From assembly GCF_000785535.1 (NCBI RefSeq), contig NZ_CP007595.1, forward strand, positions 1,240,001-1,304,000: a stretch of DNA of 64,000 nucleotides, in the 5' to 3' direction. Position numbers and translations under genes: made by a program. The notes beneath the pieces are model-generated. The model worked only from the letters and a program-made list of their open reading frames with translations, searched no databases and was not told the DNA's origin. Shown one piece after another: positions 27,101 through 34,984 of the stretch (positions are counted from its first letter, which is position 1; every line of letters starts with the position of its first letter). Origin of the DNA: Arthrobacter sp. PAMC 25486. GTDB lineage: Bacteria; Actinomycetota; Actinomycetes; Actinomycetales; Micrococcaceae.

Positions 27101-27876
27101 CATACTGGAACCTCATGTGGCGCGAAGCCGGTTACTGGGACACCTTGCTGGCACAGAACGACTACGCAGCCAAGACGCTCGCCACGTGCTTTGGCTTCGA
27201 AGGACGCGTGGTCAAGCAGGGATATCCGCGAAATGACTCGCTCAGATCACCTGAAGCGGCACTAATCCGGGAACGGACCAGACAACATCTGGGCATCCCC
27301 CACGGCAAAAAAGTCCTTCTCTACACACCCACGTGGCGTGACGACAAGAGAACCAACAATGACTACCAACTCGTCACATACCTGGACTTCGCACGGGTCC
27401 AGGAGCTCCTCGGTGACGACTACGTTATTCTGCTCCGCGGCCACCACAACGTCTCAGGACAGCGTCAAACGGCCGGAAACAATTTCATCATCGACGCAAC
27501 CGAGTACCCCGAGGTTAACGATCTCTACCTGGCAGCAGACATCCTCATCAACGACTATTCATCAGTCATGTTTGATTTTTGTGTCACAAGAAAGCCGATC
27601 ATCTATCTGACTCCGGATATAGTGCAGTACCGCGACTCGACACGAGGCTTCTATTTTGACCTCGAGTCCCTGGCCCCGGGCCCTCTGCTGACAACCACTG
27701 AAGAAGTCATCGAGGCCATAGTCAACGTCGAGTCCGTCCAGGATCGTTACAAGAAGCGCTACAACAATTTTGTTGACATGTTTGCACCAAATTGTGATGG
27801 CCAAGCGACGCAACGCACCGTTCAAGAGCTGTCCGAGTTCCTTGAATTCTTCAGCAAGTTCTACAAGGAGAAATAG
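24181..27876 (+). CDS. Degenerate GT2 / beta-domain / CDP-glycerol glycerophosphotransferase
   Basis: The frame is open from 23986, but its first 50 codons overlap the nucleotidyltransferase gene and read as Ser/Thr-rich shadow, so I prefer TTG 24181 (GGGGAA upstream, 1232 residues). The start is uncertain. LPQKQQRKFRRALHTA aligns with LPQKYKDKLRHAVHPA of the 1051-aa protein at 42204. The next about 230 residues have GT2-like layout but lack the DDGS and DSDD acids (AVPAGDD and LRGGE instead). Beta-rich modules follow (SVDISGYAYVKGLD). The C-terminal TagF domain is complete: QTWHGTPLKRLG (about 952), LLRGHHNVSG (about 1085), LINDYSSVMFD (about 1123). It should polymerise glycerol phosphate at the membrane. 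Confidence 0.85.
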   Translation: MDQGKAISSDTWKSLLRPAWRRLPQKQQRKFRRALHTATPLLVSRRFFQGRIPGLQAHVSILLLATDQTATISTIDSLFRSTFFELSVTVAVPAGDDLAAWTNGKLKPVARQVSWLRVTSDGELSTSRDWLSTITTPYVMILRGGEQLNQQFIKRAIASHKTEGWDFIAGTVAVKRGNQFVASLWPADTNGRVYDTDAIDQNPEFLADTQLGNKLFSTHFMTRLLASLSPQTLLQMRELSELAYAHADSFDRLDVPALRIPAPTGIRSLGRVWLCEQEFMQRVVGSTAELSTALSEKLTGATYTAWLTRKIGMGLFPFFEVVPRVDAGYWEILQDSVASMAGPTNIQWTLLPIHQRLLLWSMITNNRDDVETISISRSDYSSSFAVNEIAGELLCQPEYLERLQITQSDELLRFSPADHRVVAKLTSFSWRDDGSVDISGYAYVKGLDPALGSSKLSASAVAPDGISEQAIQITAVRDETIDWTANDNWTSYAESGFQFTVQPRELFANLDFADVTRWSLKLVLTVYGQEFTDFTVLRDTVGAGGLVPIGPMVADERLALEHTSAGGLTLVRVKHHLVAKQLRTGNDRNITLDITTTSPELFRLKPVFVAECTRAGKRLRQTLEFDAQGHAVVNLTLPSMPAATRDFDPQLWDLAVRRNDGQLIPIAYAAGTYEIARESDPSARLHFEQTGHGFLKMSETKSLILADSVSLVDSEKALRITGTWSSGASPEPQLVLHSSKGTIRPESMEIVHTSSTSGTFVVSFPLTHDDWSTGTVYKESGAYSLRLVADKDGSVSSNWIGATVTLQQTMPRRIHGQNVEIGVSRTSSTAALVIHMRPALRPDEIGRYNQQQLRAGQNHSSLKANTALFMCFGGKRATDSPRRIFESLHHMEPAPTIRWAVVDGSVPVPDGAIKTVIGSAEWFEALATSELLVNNNNFPFYFRKRKGQTYIQTWHGTPLKRLGNDVARTNFSLSYWNLMWREAGYWDTLLAQNDYAAKTLATCFGFEGRVVKQGYPRNDSLRSPEAALIRERTRQHLGIPHGKKVLLYTPTWRDDKRTNNDYQLVTYLDFARVQELLGDDYVILLRGHHNVSGQRQTAGNNFIIDATEYPEVNDLYLAADILINDYSSVMFDFCVTRKPIIYLTPDIVQYRDSTRGFYFDLESLAPGPLLTTTEEVIEAIVNVESVQDRYKKRYNNFVDMFAPNCDGQATQRTVQELSEFLEFFSKFYKEK

Positions 27877-29724
27877 ATGCGCCTGTGGAAAAAACCACGA
27901 ACAAGTCACCCAACTCTTCCCGCAGGTCAACACTATGCCGTCACCTGGGCGATCTCCAGTCAATTCGGCGGGATGACCAATGTCCTATTTCAGAGGTCTC
28001 AGGCCATATCAAGACTTGGGCGTCACCCTATTGACATATTGACCTTTGACTATAACGAAGCATATCCGTCCATTCGCAAAAATCTTGAGCGGGACGGCTA
28101 TCTCGTCAAGGGTCTGAAAATCTTGAATATGTGGGAGCAATTCGCTGACTCCAATCGCATCCCAAATCTTCCCAGTCCTACGGTTCTAAACGCAGACGCC
28201 TTCACCCCTCTGGACGATTCCTATCCAATCAAGAGAAGCAGTGCGACGGCAGACGGTCGGACCCGGCGGATGAGAGTGGACGCTGAAACAGGGAAACCCC
28301 TTCAGACTGACTACTACCGTTCCAATGGAACCCTCTACGTCTCAGACCGACTCGATGGGTTGTCTGCGGAGGGGAACCCCACCCGGAGCATTTACTTCTG
28401 CGACATGAACGGCATTCCCATCCGTCGCTGGAACACGACGGCACAGATGTATCATGCATGGCTCGACGCAGTGTCGGGCAGGCAGCAGGCGTACTACATT
28501 GTTGACAGCAAGTTCTCCGCGAAGTTCATGAGCAGCTATCGCAGGCCGTCTGCGGTCATCATGCATCTGGTTCACGGCTCCCACCTGGCGAAGGCAATCG
28601 ACGGGCCGCAGTCGCGCCTGAGCAGCGGCCGTATCGGATCCCTTGCGAAGCTGGATCAGTATGACGCCCTAGTTTTTTTGACCCAAGAACAATGCGACGA
28701 CGCACTTGAGAGATTTCAAGGTGCGGACAACTTCTGCGTCATCCCGAACAGCCGGCCTTCTGTTGATGCAAACAGCATCGATTTCTCGCGAGACCCAAAT
28801 TCCGTGGTGTTGGTGGCTCGCTTGGTTGGAGGCAAGAGGATCGACCATGCCATTCGTGCAGTGGTCCAGGCCCGATCCGAATCCGGACTTCAACTGACCC
28901 TTGATATATACGGTGAAGGCGACGACCATGACAGGCTGCATAAGCTGGTTGCAGAACTGGGCGCCGAGCAGTTCGTCAGACTCCGCGGCCATACGGAGTC
29001 CATAGACAGTGTCTTTGCCCGGACCTCCATGTCGCTAATGACCAGCTCAGCCGAGGGATTTGGTCTTGTTCTCGTGGAGAGCCTTGCCCACGGGTGCATC
29101 CCCATTACGTATGACATCAAGTACGGCCCCTCCTTCATTGTCACTGATGGCGTTGACGGTTTCTTGATCAAGGATGGTGATGTCGAAGCATTGGCAAAGT
29201 CCATCATTGACACCCGGAACTTGTCGGCCCAGGAGGCGGGGACCCTGCGGCTGAACGGCATCACAGGTGTTTCGCGCTTCACTGACGAAGCTATCTATGA
29301 ACTGTGGGTGGACGAGATGCGCGCGGCTGCTGATCGAAAGGCCCTGCCGAGTCCCTCTCTTTCACTCAGCATCGTTGATAGTGGGGTTATCTTCAGGTCA
29401 GGTGGTGACACTGTGTTGTACGCGGAAGCGGACCATATATCAAACGTAGACAGCCCTATCTCTCACTTTGCCGTGCTTATCAACAGAAACGATGGCTCCT
29501 GGCACCGTGTGCCTGTTTCAAAGATCGAGGAACGGTCAACCACCACCTACATGGAGTTTTCATTCTCAACAGCGATCATTTCCAACATCGAGGGAGAAAT
29601 CATGGATGCGTTCGTTGAGAGCCGGTCCCTGAATACTCGGATCCAGACCAGGGTTCCATTCGAGTCAGTTTCCGGGCGCCTTCAGGTTTACTCCACCAAA
29701 TACGGAAACCTGAGCTTTCGCTGA
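27877..29724 (+). CDS. GT4 glycosyltransferase, TagE/TarM-like, with C-terminal beta domain
   Basis: The 615-residue product starts with ATG directly after the TagF gene's stop, with AAGGAG upstream, so the two are translationally coupled. The N-terminus has the GT-B glycine loop (AISSQFGGMTNVLFQRSQAI) and an inserted region as in poly(polyol-phosphate) glycosyltransferases. The donor half has VVLVARLVGGKRIDHAI, DIYGEGDDHDRL and the E-x7-E motif in SSAEGFGLVLVES. About 110 residues beyond the usual end form a beta-rich extension (from about SIVDSGVIFRSGGDTVLY). It probably decorates the chain made by the preceding polymerase. Donor sugar unknown. Confidence 0.88.
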   Translation: MRLWKKPRTSHPTLPAGQHYAVTWAISSQFGGMTNVLFQRSQAISRLGRHPIDILTFDYNEAYPSIRKNLERDGYLVKGLKILNMWEQFADSNRIPNLPSPTVLNADAFTPLDDSYPIKRSSATADGRTRRMRVDAETGKPLQTDYYRSNGTLYVSDRLDGLSAEGNPTRSIYFCDMNGIPIRRWNTTAQMYHAWLDAVSGRQQAYYIVDSKFSAKFMSSYRRPSAVIMHLVHGSHLAKAIDGPQSRLSSGRIGSLAKLDQYDALVFLTQEQCDDALERFQGADNFCVIPNSRPSVDANSIDFSRDPNSVVLVARLVGGKRIDHAIRAVVQARSESGLQLTLDIYGEGDDHDRLHKLVAELGAEQFVRLRGHTESIDSVFARTSMSLMTSSAEGFGLVLVESLAHGCIPITYDIKYGPSFIVTDGVDGFLIKDGDVEALAKSIIDTRNLSAQEAGTLRLNGITGVSRFTDEAIYELWVDEMRAAADRKALPSPSLSLSIVDSGVIFRSGGDTVLYAEADHISNVDSPISHFAVLINRNDGSWHRVPVSKIEERSTTTYMEFSFSTAIISNIEGEIMDAFVESRSLNTRIQTRVPFESVSGRLQVYSTKYGNLSFR

Positions 29725-29848
29725 ATACAGGCAAGAAAACGCTGAGTGCACTTTGCCCGAAATGGAAACGACACCCCAACGATTGATAGCTTCTGGTTAC
29801 ATCAGGTTTGAGATGCGCCATGTTGTTGGGATCGGGTTAGGCGAGCTC

Positions 29849-30151
29849 GGCACCATGAGCGGCATAGTTGTCAACCAGAACGACCCCACGGCACAGGCAC
29901 GCGCCGAGATCACGCTGACACTGCCGGCCCAGGCCGCGGCGGGCACCATGACCCTGATGGCCGGAGCGAGCTTGAAGTCCGAGGTCTCCACCCGCATCGA
30001 CGGCCAGGAAAACAACGGCGAACCCCTGGGTACCCGGGGCAAGATCCCCGGCTTCATGGCCGGCGACCAGACGTTCACCATCGCTCTGAGCTCCGGTACG
30101 GCAACCATCCTGAACTTCACGTTCCAACCTCACCACAGCTTCACCAATTGA
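29849..30151 (+). pseudogene. GH79-like gene, C-terminal fragment (duplicate of the gene at 20571)
   Basis: From GGCACCATGAGCG at 29849 the sequence matches 22053 onward of the GH79-like gene: VVNQNDPTAQARAEITLTLP, GKIPGFMAGDQTFTIAL and SGTATILNFTF correspond closely to its C-terminus. The catalytic domain is missing and the original stop is changed, so the frame runs seven residues further (QPHHSFTN tail). Similarity continues through the terminator to about 30204. This is the relic of a second glycosidase gene or a recombination scar. Confidence 0.85.
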
Positions 30152-30158
30152 CGTACGA

Positions 30159-30184
30159 CGGCGGCACCCACCCGGGTGCCGCCG
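30159..30184 (+). terminator. Hairpin duplicated from the GH79-like 3' end
   Basis: An 11-bp stem CGGCGGCACCC / GGGTGCCGCCG with a 4-nt loop, followed by TTTGCGTTTTTG. It is the counterpart of the hairpin at 22361. It should stop transcription from upstream before the DUF218 gene. Confidence 0.6.
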
Positions 30185-30282
30185 TTTGCGTTTTTGCGGT
30201 GGTCCCGCAGGCGCATTATTAGAACCGCCGTGCCGCGCATATCACGCATCAACCATTGGAGTTTGGCCGTTAGAATGGGCCA

Positions 30283-30873
30283 ATGCCTGCCATCAGAAAG
30301 CCCCGCAAGAAGACCGTCTTAATCACCGGCGCAATCTTGTTGGCTCTTTTTTTGGGCTGGCTCATCGCCGCTTTTCAACTGTTCTACAACGTCCACACAA
30401 CGGCACCAAAGCAAGCTGATGCGGTGGTCATGCTGGGTGGCGCCAGCAAGGAACGAATGCTGGAGGCCATGATGCTTCGATTCGACTTGAAGGCGCCCTA
30501 CCTAGTGCTTTCAAACACCGACACTCCGGGCAACGCCAGCGCAGACGACTACTGCGACACCCACAGCAACAAAAAAATTTACCCGGATGTGATTTGCTTC
30601 ACCCCCAAGCCGATGGACACCCGCGGAGAGTCCGTGGCACTGGCTGAATTAGCAAAGGAGTACCAGTGGAAGAACGTGACCATTGTCACGTCTAGCTACC
30701 ACATCCAGCGGGCCGGGCTGCTGATGAACCAGTGCGTTGACGCAGACGTCGCCATGGTGTCAACAACGCCGCAGTTCACCCCCTGGCAGTGGTTCCGCAG
30801 GTTCATCATTGAGACAGGTGGCCTCATTGACGTCACTCTGAACCCCCAGTGCGAGACCAAGTCCACCGATTAG
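30283..30873 (+). CDS. DUF218 (YdcF/SanA/ElyC-like) membrane protein
   Basis: The 196-residue product has a basic start (MPAIRKPRKKTVLI), one membrane helix (ITGAILLALFLGWLIAAFQL, about residues 14-33), and an external DUF218 domain: ADAVVMLGGASKERM, PYLVLSNTD, DTRGESVALAELAKEY and TIVTSSYHIQRAGLLM, the usual conserved blocks. Family members act in envelope homeostasis, ElyC at the lipid-carrier step of wall synthesis; the exact reaction is unsettled. Its place in a glycopolymer locus fits a lipid-carrier or wall role. It starts its own short transcription unit after the duplicated terminator. Confidence 0.85.
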   Translation: MPAIRKPRKKTVLITGAILLALFLGWLIAAFQLFYNVHTTAPKQADAVVMLGGASKERMLEAMMLRFDLKAPYLVLSNTDTPGNASADDYCDTHSNKKIYPDVICFTPKPMDTRGESVALAELAKEYQWKNVTIVTSSYHIQRAGLLMNQCVDADVAMVSTTPQFTPWQWFRRFIIETGGLIDVTLNPQCETKSTD

Positions 30874-30893
30874 TAGAGCCTTAGGATCAATCA

Positions 30894-31705
30894 ATGAGCA
30901 TTCTGACGACACTTGAGGCATTCGAAGACGAGCGTGGCAACAGAATTCTCTATGAGGGAGTCATAGAGAAAACATCAAGGTCAACTTCCGGGGATCCAAC
31001 AACACCTTCGCCCTTCACGCGAAGGTCTCCTTGCACGCGCTGCATGCAAACTTCGATTGCGACAACGGTAGGATTGAAATCGGCAGCCACCATGGCGTCA
31101 CTCCCCTCAAGGCCCACATTCGCGTTGGCCAGGATTCCACTGTCATCATCGGCAACAACGTCTCAAACACCAGTACGGTGACCATTAACGCTGTTGAGGG
31201 CACCAAGGTGACCATCGGAAATGACTGCATGTTGTCGTCCCAGGTGGAAATCCGAACAGACGACGCCCACCCTATCTTCGACGTACGCACCGAGAAGCGC
31301 AGCAATCCGTCACGATCGATGCGCATTGGCAACCACGTCTGGCTGGCCCGCGGCTCTGCCGTGCTCGGCGGAGCATCCGTCGCAGACGGTTCCATTTTGG
31401 GCTTTGGGAGCATCCTCACAGGCCAGATCCCCAACAACTGCATCGCTGTGGGTACACCAGCAAAAGTTATTCGCCGAGACGTTGCATGGGAACGACCGCA
31501 CCTGTCATTACGCGAGCCTTTATACAAGCCTGACGCAAGCTCCATCGAGAAGTCGGAGTACTGGGATCTCACTGATGACGGTGATCTGCTGAATGTTCCC
31601 GCCTTGAATCCTACAAAGCCTAAGTCATCAGGATGGCTCACTTCCAAGGCCAGCTCCCTTCGCGCCAAAGCCTGGCGGCTCCGCCGGCGATTGCTTGCGC
31701 GCTGA
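30894..31705 (+). pseudogene. Left-handed beta-helix acyltransferase, frameshifted at a run of four A
   Basis: Reading begins at ATG 30894 (SILTTLEAFEDERGNRILYE) and runs to about 30970, then must move one base at AAAA (30969-30972) to continue as NIKVNFRGSNNTFALHAKVS. The rest, to 31705, has hexapeptide repeats (IRVGQDSTVIIGNNVSN, VTIGNDCMLSSQVEI) and the acceptor loop NHVWLARGSAVLGGASV with IPNNCIAVGTPAKVIRRD, as in WcaF/NeuD-like O-acetyltransferases. One added A restores the whole frame. It is either a real loss, a phase switch or a read error. It should O-acetylate a polymer sugar or precursor. The 3' part alone has an ATG at 31031. Confidence 0.8.
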
Positions 31706-31802
31706 TCAGTGAGACGCCCCTCATCTCCTGCGAATGGGCACTCCTGACAAGCCAAGTGGATTATACTGGGCAAAGTCCATGTCCACTTTCATTGGGGGAA
31801 TA

Positions 31803-32945
31803 ATGCCCGTCATCATGCCGATCTACGGCACGCGTCCAGAAGCCATCAAGATGGCTCCGATTGTTGCAGCCCTGAATGCATCAGAGGACTTCGACTGCGT
31901 CGTAACGGTAACGGGCCAGCACCGCGAAATGCTTGACCAGGTCAACGATCTGTTCGGCATCACCCCGGACCATGATCTGGACATCCTCCAGCACGGACAG
32001 TCACTGTCAGATATTTTGACCCGCACCATAAATGGCTTGGACAAGCTCTTTGCCGAATCCAAACCGGATGCGGTGGTGGTCCAGGGCGACACCACCACCT
32101 CCACTGCTGGCGCCATCGCGGCGTTCTACCGTGGCATCCCGGTTGTGCATGCCGAGGCCGGACTGCGTAGCCACAACCTGTTTTCCCCGTTCCCAGAAGA
32201 AGCAAACAGGAAGATCACCACCCAGATTGCTAGCCTGCATCTCGCACCAACCAGCACCAGCAAGGCTAATCTGCTCGCTGAATCAGTGAACGCTGCAGAC
32301 ATCGTCGTCACCGGCAACACCGTCATCGACGCACTGCTAACCACCGTGGACAAACAGATCCCCTTCACTGATCCAGCTTTGGAAGACCTCGCTGCCAGCG
32401 GCCAGAAGATCCTTCTCGTCACCACGCACCGGCGGGAAAACCAGGGCGATGCCATGCGCGGGGTTGGGCGGGCATTGGCCCGCATCGCCAAGACGGAACC
32501 TGAGCTGATGATTGTCCTTCCGATCCACAAGAATCCTGTAGTGCGGGATGCAGTACTGCCAGCTCTTGAAGGCCTGCACAATGTTATGGTCACGGAACCA
32601 CTGGGATACGGCGAGTTCACTCGCATGCTGTCATTGGCGTATGTAGTCCTCACCGACTCCGGTGGAGTCCAGGAGGAAGCGCCCAGCTTAGGCAAGCCCG
32701 TATTGGTCATGCGAGAGAATACTGAGCGACCCGAGGCCCTCGTGGCCGGCACCGTAAAGCTGATTGGGACCGATGAGGAACGGATCGTCACCGAGGTCAA
32801 CCAGCTCCTTCACGACCCCGCACACTTTGAAGCCATGGCCACAGCCGTCAATCCGTATGGCGACGGCCATGCCGCCGCTCGCACCGTGGCCGCCATCGCG
32901 CAGCTGCTTGGCATCGGAGCGCGCATCACCGACTTCGATTCCTAA
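31803..32945 (+). CDS. wecB: UDP-N-acetylglucosamine 2-epimerase (non-hydrolysing)
   Basis: ATG 31803 follows GGGGGA; 380 residues, normal for the family. The motifs are complete: MPIYGTRPEAIKMAPIV at the N-terminus, VTGQHREMLDQV, VVVQGDTTTS, VVHAEAGLRSHN with EEANRKI, LLVTTHRRENQG, VLTDSGGVQEEAPSLGKPVL and RENTERPEAL. It interconverts UDP-GlcNAc and UDP-ManNAc in the cytoplasm. Its product is the substrate of the UDP-ManNAc dehydrogenase at 45368, so together they make UDP-ManNAcA. Here it stands alone after the broken acyltransferase gene and is followed by its own terminator. Confidence 0.93.
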   Translation: MPVIMPIYGTRPEAIKMAPIVAALNASEDFDCVVTVTGQHREMLDQVNDLFGITPDHDLDILQHGQSLSDILTRTINGLDKLFAESKPDAVVVQGDTTTSTAGAIAAFYRGIPVVHAEAGLRSHNLFSPFPEEANRKITTQIASLHLAPTSTSKANLLAESVNAADIVVTGNTVIDALLTTVDKQIPFTDPALEDLAASGQKILLVTTHRRENQGDAMRGVGRALARIAKTEPELMIVLPIHKNPVVRDAVLPALEGLHNVMVTEPLGYGEFTRMLSLAYVVLTDSGGVQEEAPSLGKPVLVMRENTERPEALVAGTVKLIGTDEERIVTEVNQLLHDPAHFEAMATAVNPYGDGHAAARTVAAIAQLLGIGARITDFDS

Positions 32946-32985
32946 ACTGTTGTGGCTCGGACAGGTCCGGGCCATAGCAGTTTTT
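32944..32985 (+). terminator. Rho-independent terminator after the epimerase gene
   Basis: AAACTGTTGTGGCTCGGAC (32944-32962) pairs with 32965-32983, with three changes that can mostly wobble-pair, and is followed by TTTTTG. It begins inside the stop codon of the epimerase gene. Confidence 0.75.
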
Positions 32986-33821
32986 GCCGACGCATCAGCT
33001 CCGGAACAATGTACCGGTCTCTCGTGTGAACAAGTCGTCCAAGCCCAGCAGCCCGTGGGTCGGCGCCAACACTCGTTCCTTTGTTTGCACGTTCGCCAAG
33101 CCAAAACCGCAAGAGCGATCGTTTTCCACCAGCAGCTCGAGAGGCATGTGCTGACCTTGGACCTCAAGCGTTTCCAAGTGGTCCAGCGCCGGCCCAAATA
33201 AAGCGTCGTCGGTGGACACGTATCGACCATAGTGTCTCCCAAAAGAGCCAACTCCAGATCGTCTAGCACGCGATCTACTCAAGCGTCCGGGGCTGCTGGA
33301 CGTAGATGATGGTGTTTTAGTTCCGCGCGCACCTCCAGGATGACTCGGCCGACTTTGTATCTCATCATCAGTCCTTTGGCCGATGCCTGACACCCCACTT
33401 TGGAGCGCAGCAAGCCCTCTCTGTTTCCTGCATCTGGTGATCACAGCGGGTACACACTGGTGACACGGCCAATGTGCTCATCGAATACGACCTTCCAAAC
33501 AACAGGGCCTCATGCTACCCCGTGGACCCCTTCGGTGGCTGCAAAGCCACTGCACACAAGAAGCGGCTGGCGTACGACCTCTCACGGCATTGAAAATGCC
33601 GGTCCGGTCAACTGTTGAAAAGTCAAAGGATTCTCGCACATCACGGAATGCACAAACACCGCGTAAATGCATGAATTCATGAACGTCAAGTAGCAAGTTT
33701 GCCCGGCGTTCAGCTAAGCTCAATGTGGGGTTTACCTACGTGCACACTGCTATAACCAAACAGACCTTTTGTGCACCTTGGCTCCCACCCCTCTAACGCA
33801 TCAATGGGAAGACGGAAAATA
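32986..33821. other. 0.8-kb non-coding stretch before the second nucleotidyltransferase
   Basis: Open frames on both strands are short and lack domains I know. A minus-strand frame (32995-33444) includes ALFGPALDHLETLEVQGQHM and LLVENDRSCGFGLANVQTKE, which look protein-like but match no family I recognise; it could be a decayed gene. The last 20 bp hold the ribosome-binding site of the gene at 33822. Confidence 0.4.
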
Positions 33822-34520
33822 ATGACTGTTCAGGCTGTAATTCTTGCTGCAGGCATGGGAACGCGACTAGCACGCCCACACCCCAAGCCAATGACTGAGC
33901 TCGACGATGGCCGCACAATCATGCACCAGCAGCTGAACAACTTACAGTCGACCTTTGGCAAGAAACTTCGTCTCTCCATAGTTGTCGGTTTCAAGATGGA
34001 ACAAATCATGGAACATGTTCCAGACGCCTCCTTCGTCTACAACGAGAACTTTGACCAGACCAACACGTCCAAGAGCCTTCTCAAAGCTTTAAAGAACTCT
34101 CCCAAAGGCGGCGTCCTCTGGATGAACGGCGACGTGGTGTTCGACCCCCAAATCCTCGAAACCCTCTGTGAATACATCAAAACCGGACAATCCTTCATCA
34201 CAGTCGACGTCTCGTCCGTCTCCGATGAGGAAGTCAAATACACCATCGATGCAGATGGATTCATCGACCAACTCTCCAAACGAGTAGCCCACAACGACGC
34301 ACTCGGCGAAGCCGTTGGAATTAACTACGTCTCCAAAAAAGACAAGAAAAAGTTCATCAAGCGCCTCGAGCAAGTTGAGGAGCAGGACTACTTTGAGGGC
34401 GGCATCGAACTGACTATCAAGGAAGATGGCGTTCAATGGCTCCCCGTGGACATCAGCAAGTACTACGCAGTCGAAGTCGACTTCCCTGAAGATCTGGAAC
34501 GCGCGAACGCTAGCATCTAA
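33822..34520 (+). CDS. LicC-like nucleotidyltransferase (copy 2)
   Basis: The 232-residue product differs from copy 1 (23430) at only a few positions, for example TVQAVIL for TFQAVIL, LCEYIKTG for LREYIKAG and TIDADGF for SVDEDGF, and the lengths are equal. The signature AVILAAGMGTRLARPHPKPM and the MNGDVVFDPQIL block are unchanged, so both copies should be active on the same substrate. Third-position changes are many, so the copies are not a very recent duplicate or one has been held by selection. ATG 33822 follows GGAAGACGGAAA. The polymerase gene after it starts 464 bp downstream rather than adjoining it as in copy 1. Confidence 0.8.
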   Translation: MTVQAVILAAGMGTRLARPHPKPMTELDDGRTIMHQQLNNLQSTFGKKLRLSIVVGFKMEQIMEHVPDASFVYNENFDQTNTSKSLLKALKNSPKGGVLWMNGDVVFDPQILETLCEYIKTGQSFITVDVSSVSDEEVKYTIDADGFIDQLSKRVAHNDALGEAVGINYVSKKDKKKFIKRLEQVEEQDYFEGGIELTIKEDGVQWLPVDISKYYAVEVDFPEDLERANASI

Positions 34521-34984
34521 ACTGCAATATTCTTGTGGCCCCACCCAAACAGATGCGTCTATGGCGTCACGCTCAAGTCAGTCCTTGCCTGCATCGCAGC
34601 CGCAACCTCAACGGCCGTCGTCGCATGACTGCAGGTCTGGAGTTTGCCGGCAATCACATCGATCTCACACGTGGGTAATTCCCAAACGAGTCCTCACTTG
34701 AAACAGTACAGCTCGCCACAATCCGCCTTACACGACACGGCAAGATAGCTATCGCACTGGCTACAAGAACCAGCCCGCAGCCATTTACCAGGCCAGCTGG
34801 CACAGACTAGCAGTCAAGGTTCGCACCACGCGTAGGCTACAAATATAAGATCACAGAACGGATGTGCCATGCCGACGATCGCGTCTAATATTTAGATTTT
34901 TCGTCGTCACAAACTAGAATTGACAGAGTTTGCCATCAACAGCAGACCAGTCTATGGTGCCATGATACAAGTTGGGACACAATA
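34521..34984. other. 464-bp gap before the TPR-TagF-GT4 gene
   Basis: No gene or hairpin can be supported. GC falls along the stretch toward 34985, marking the passage into lower-GC DNA. The promoter of the large fusion gene is probably here. Confidence 0.45.
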
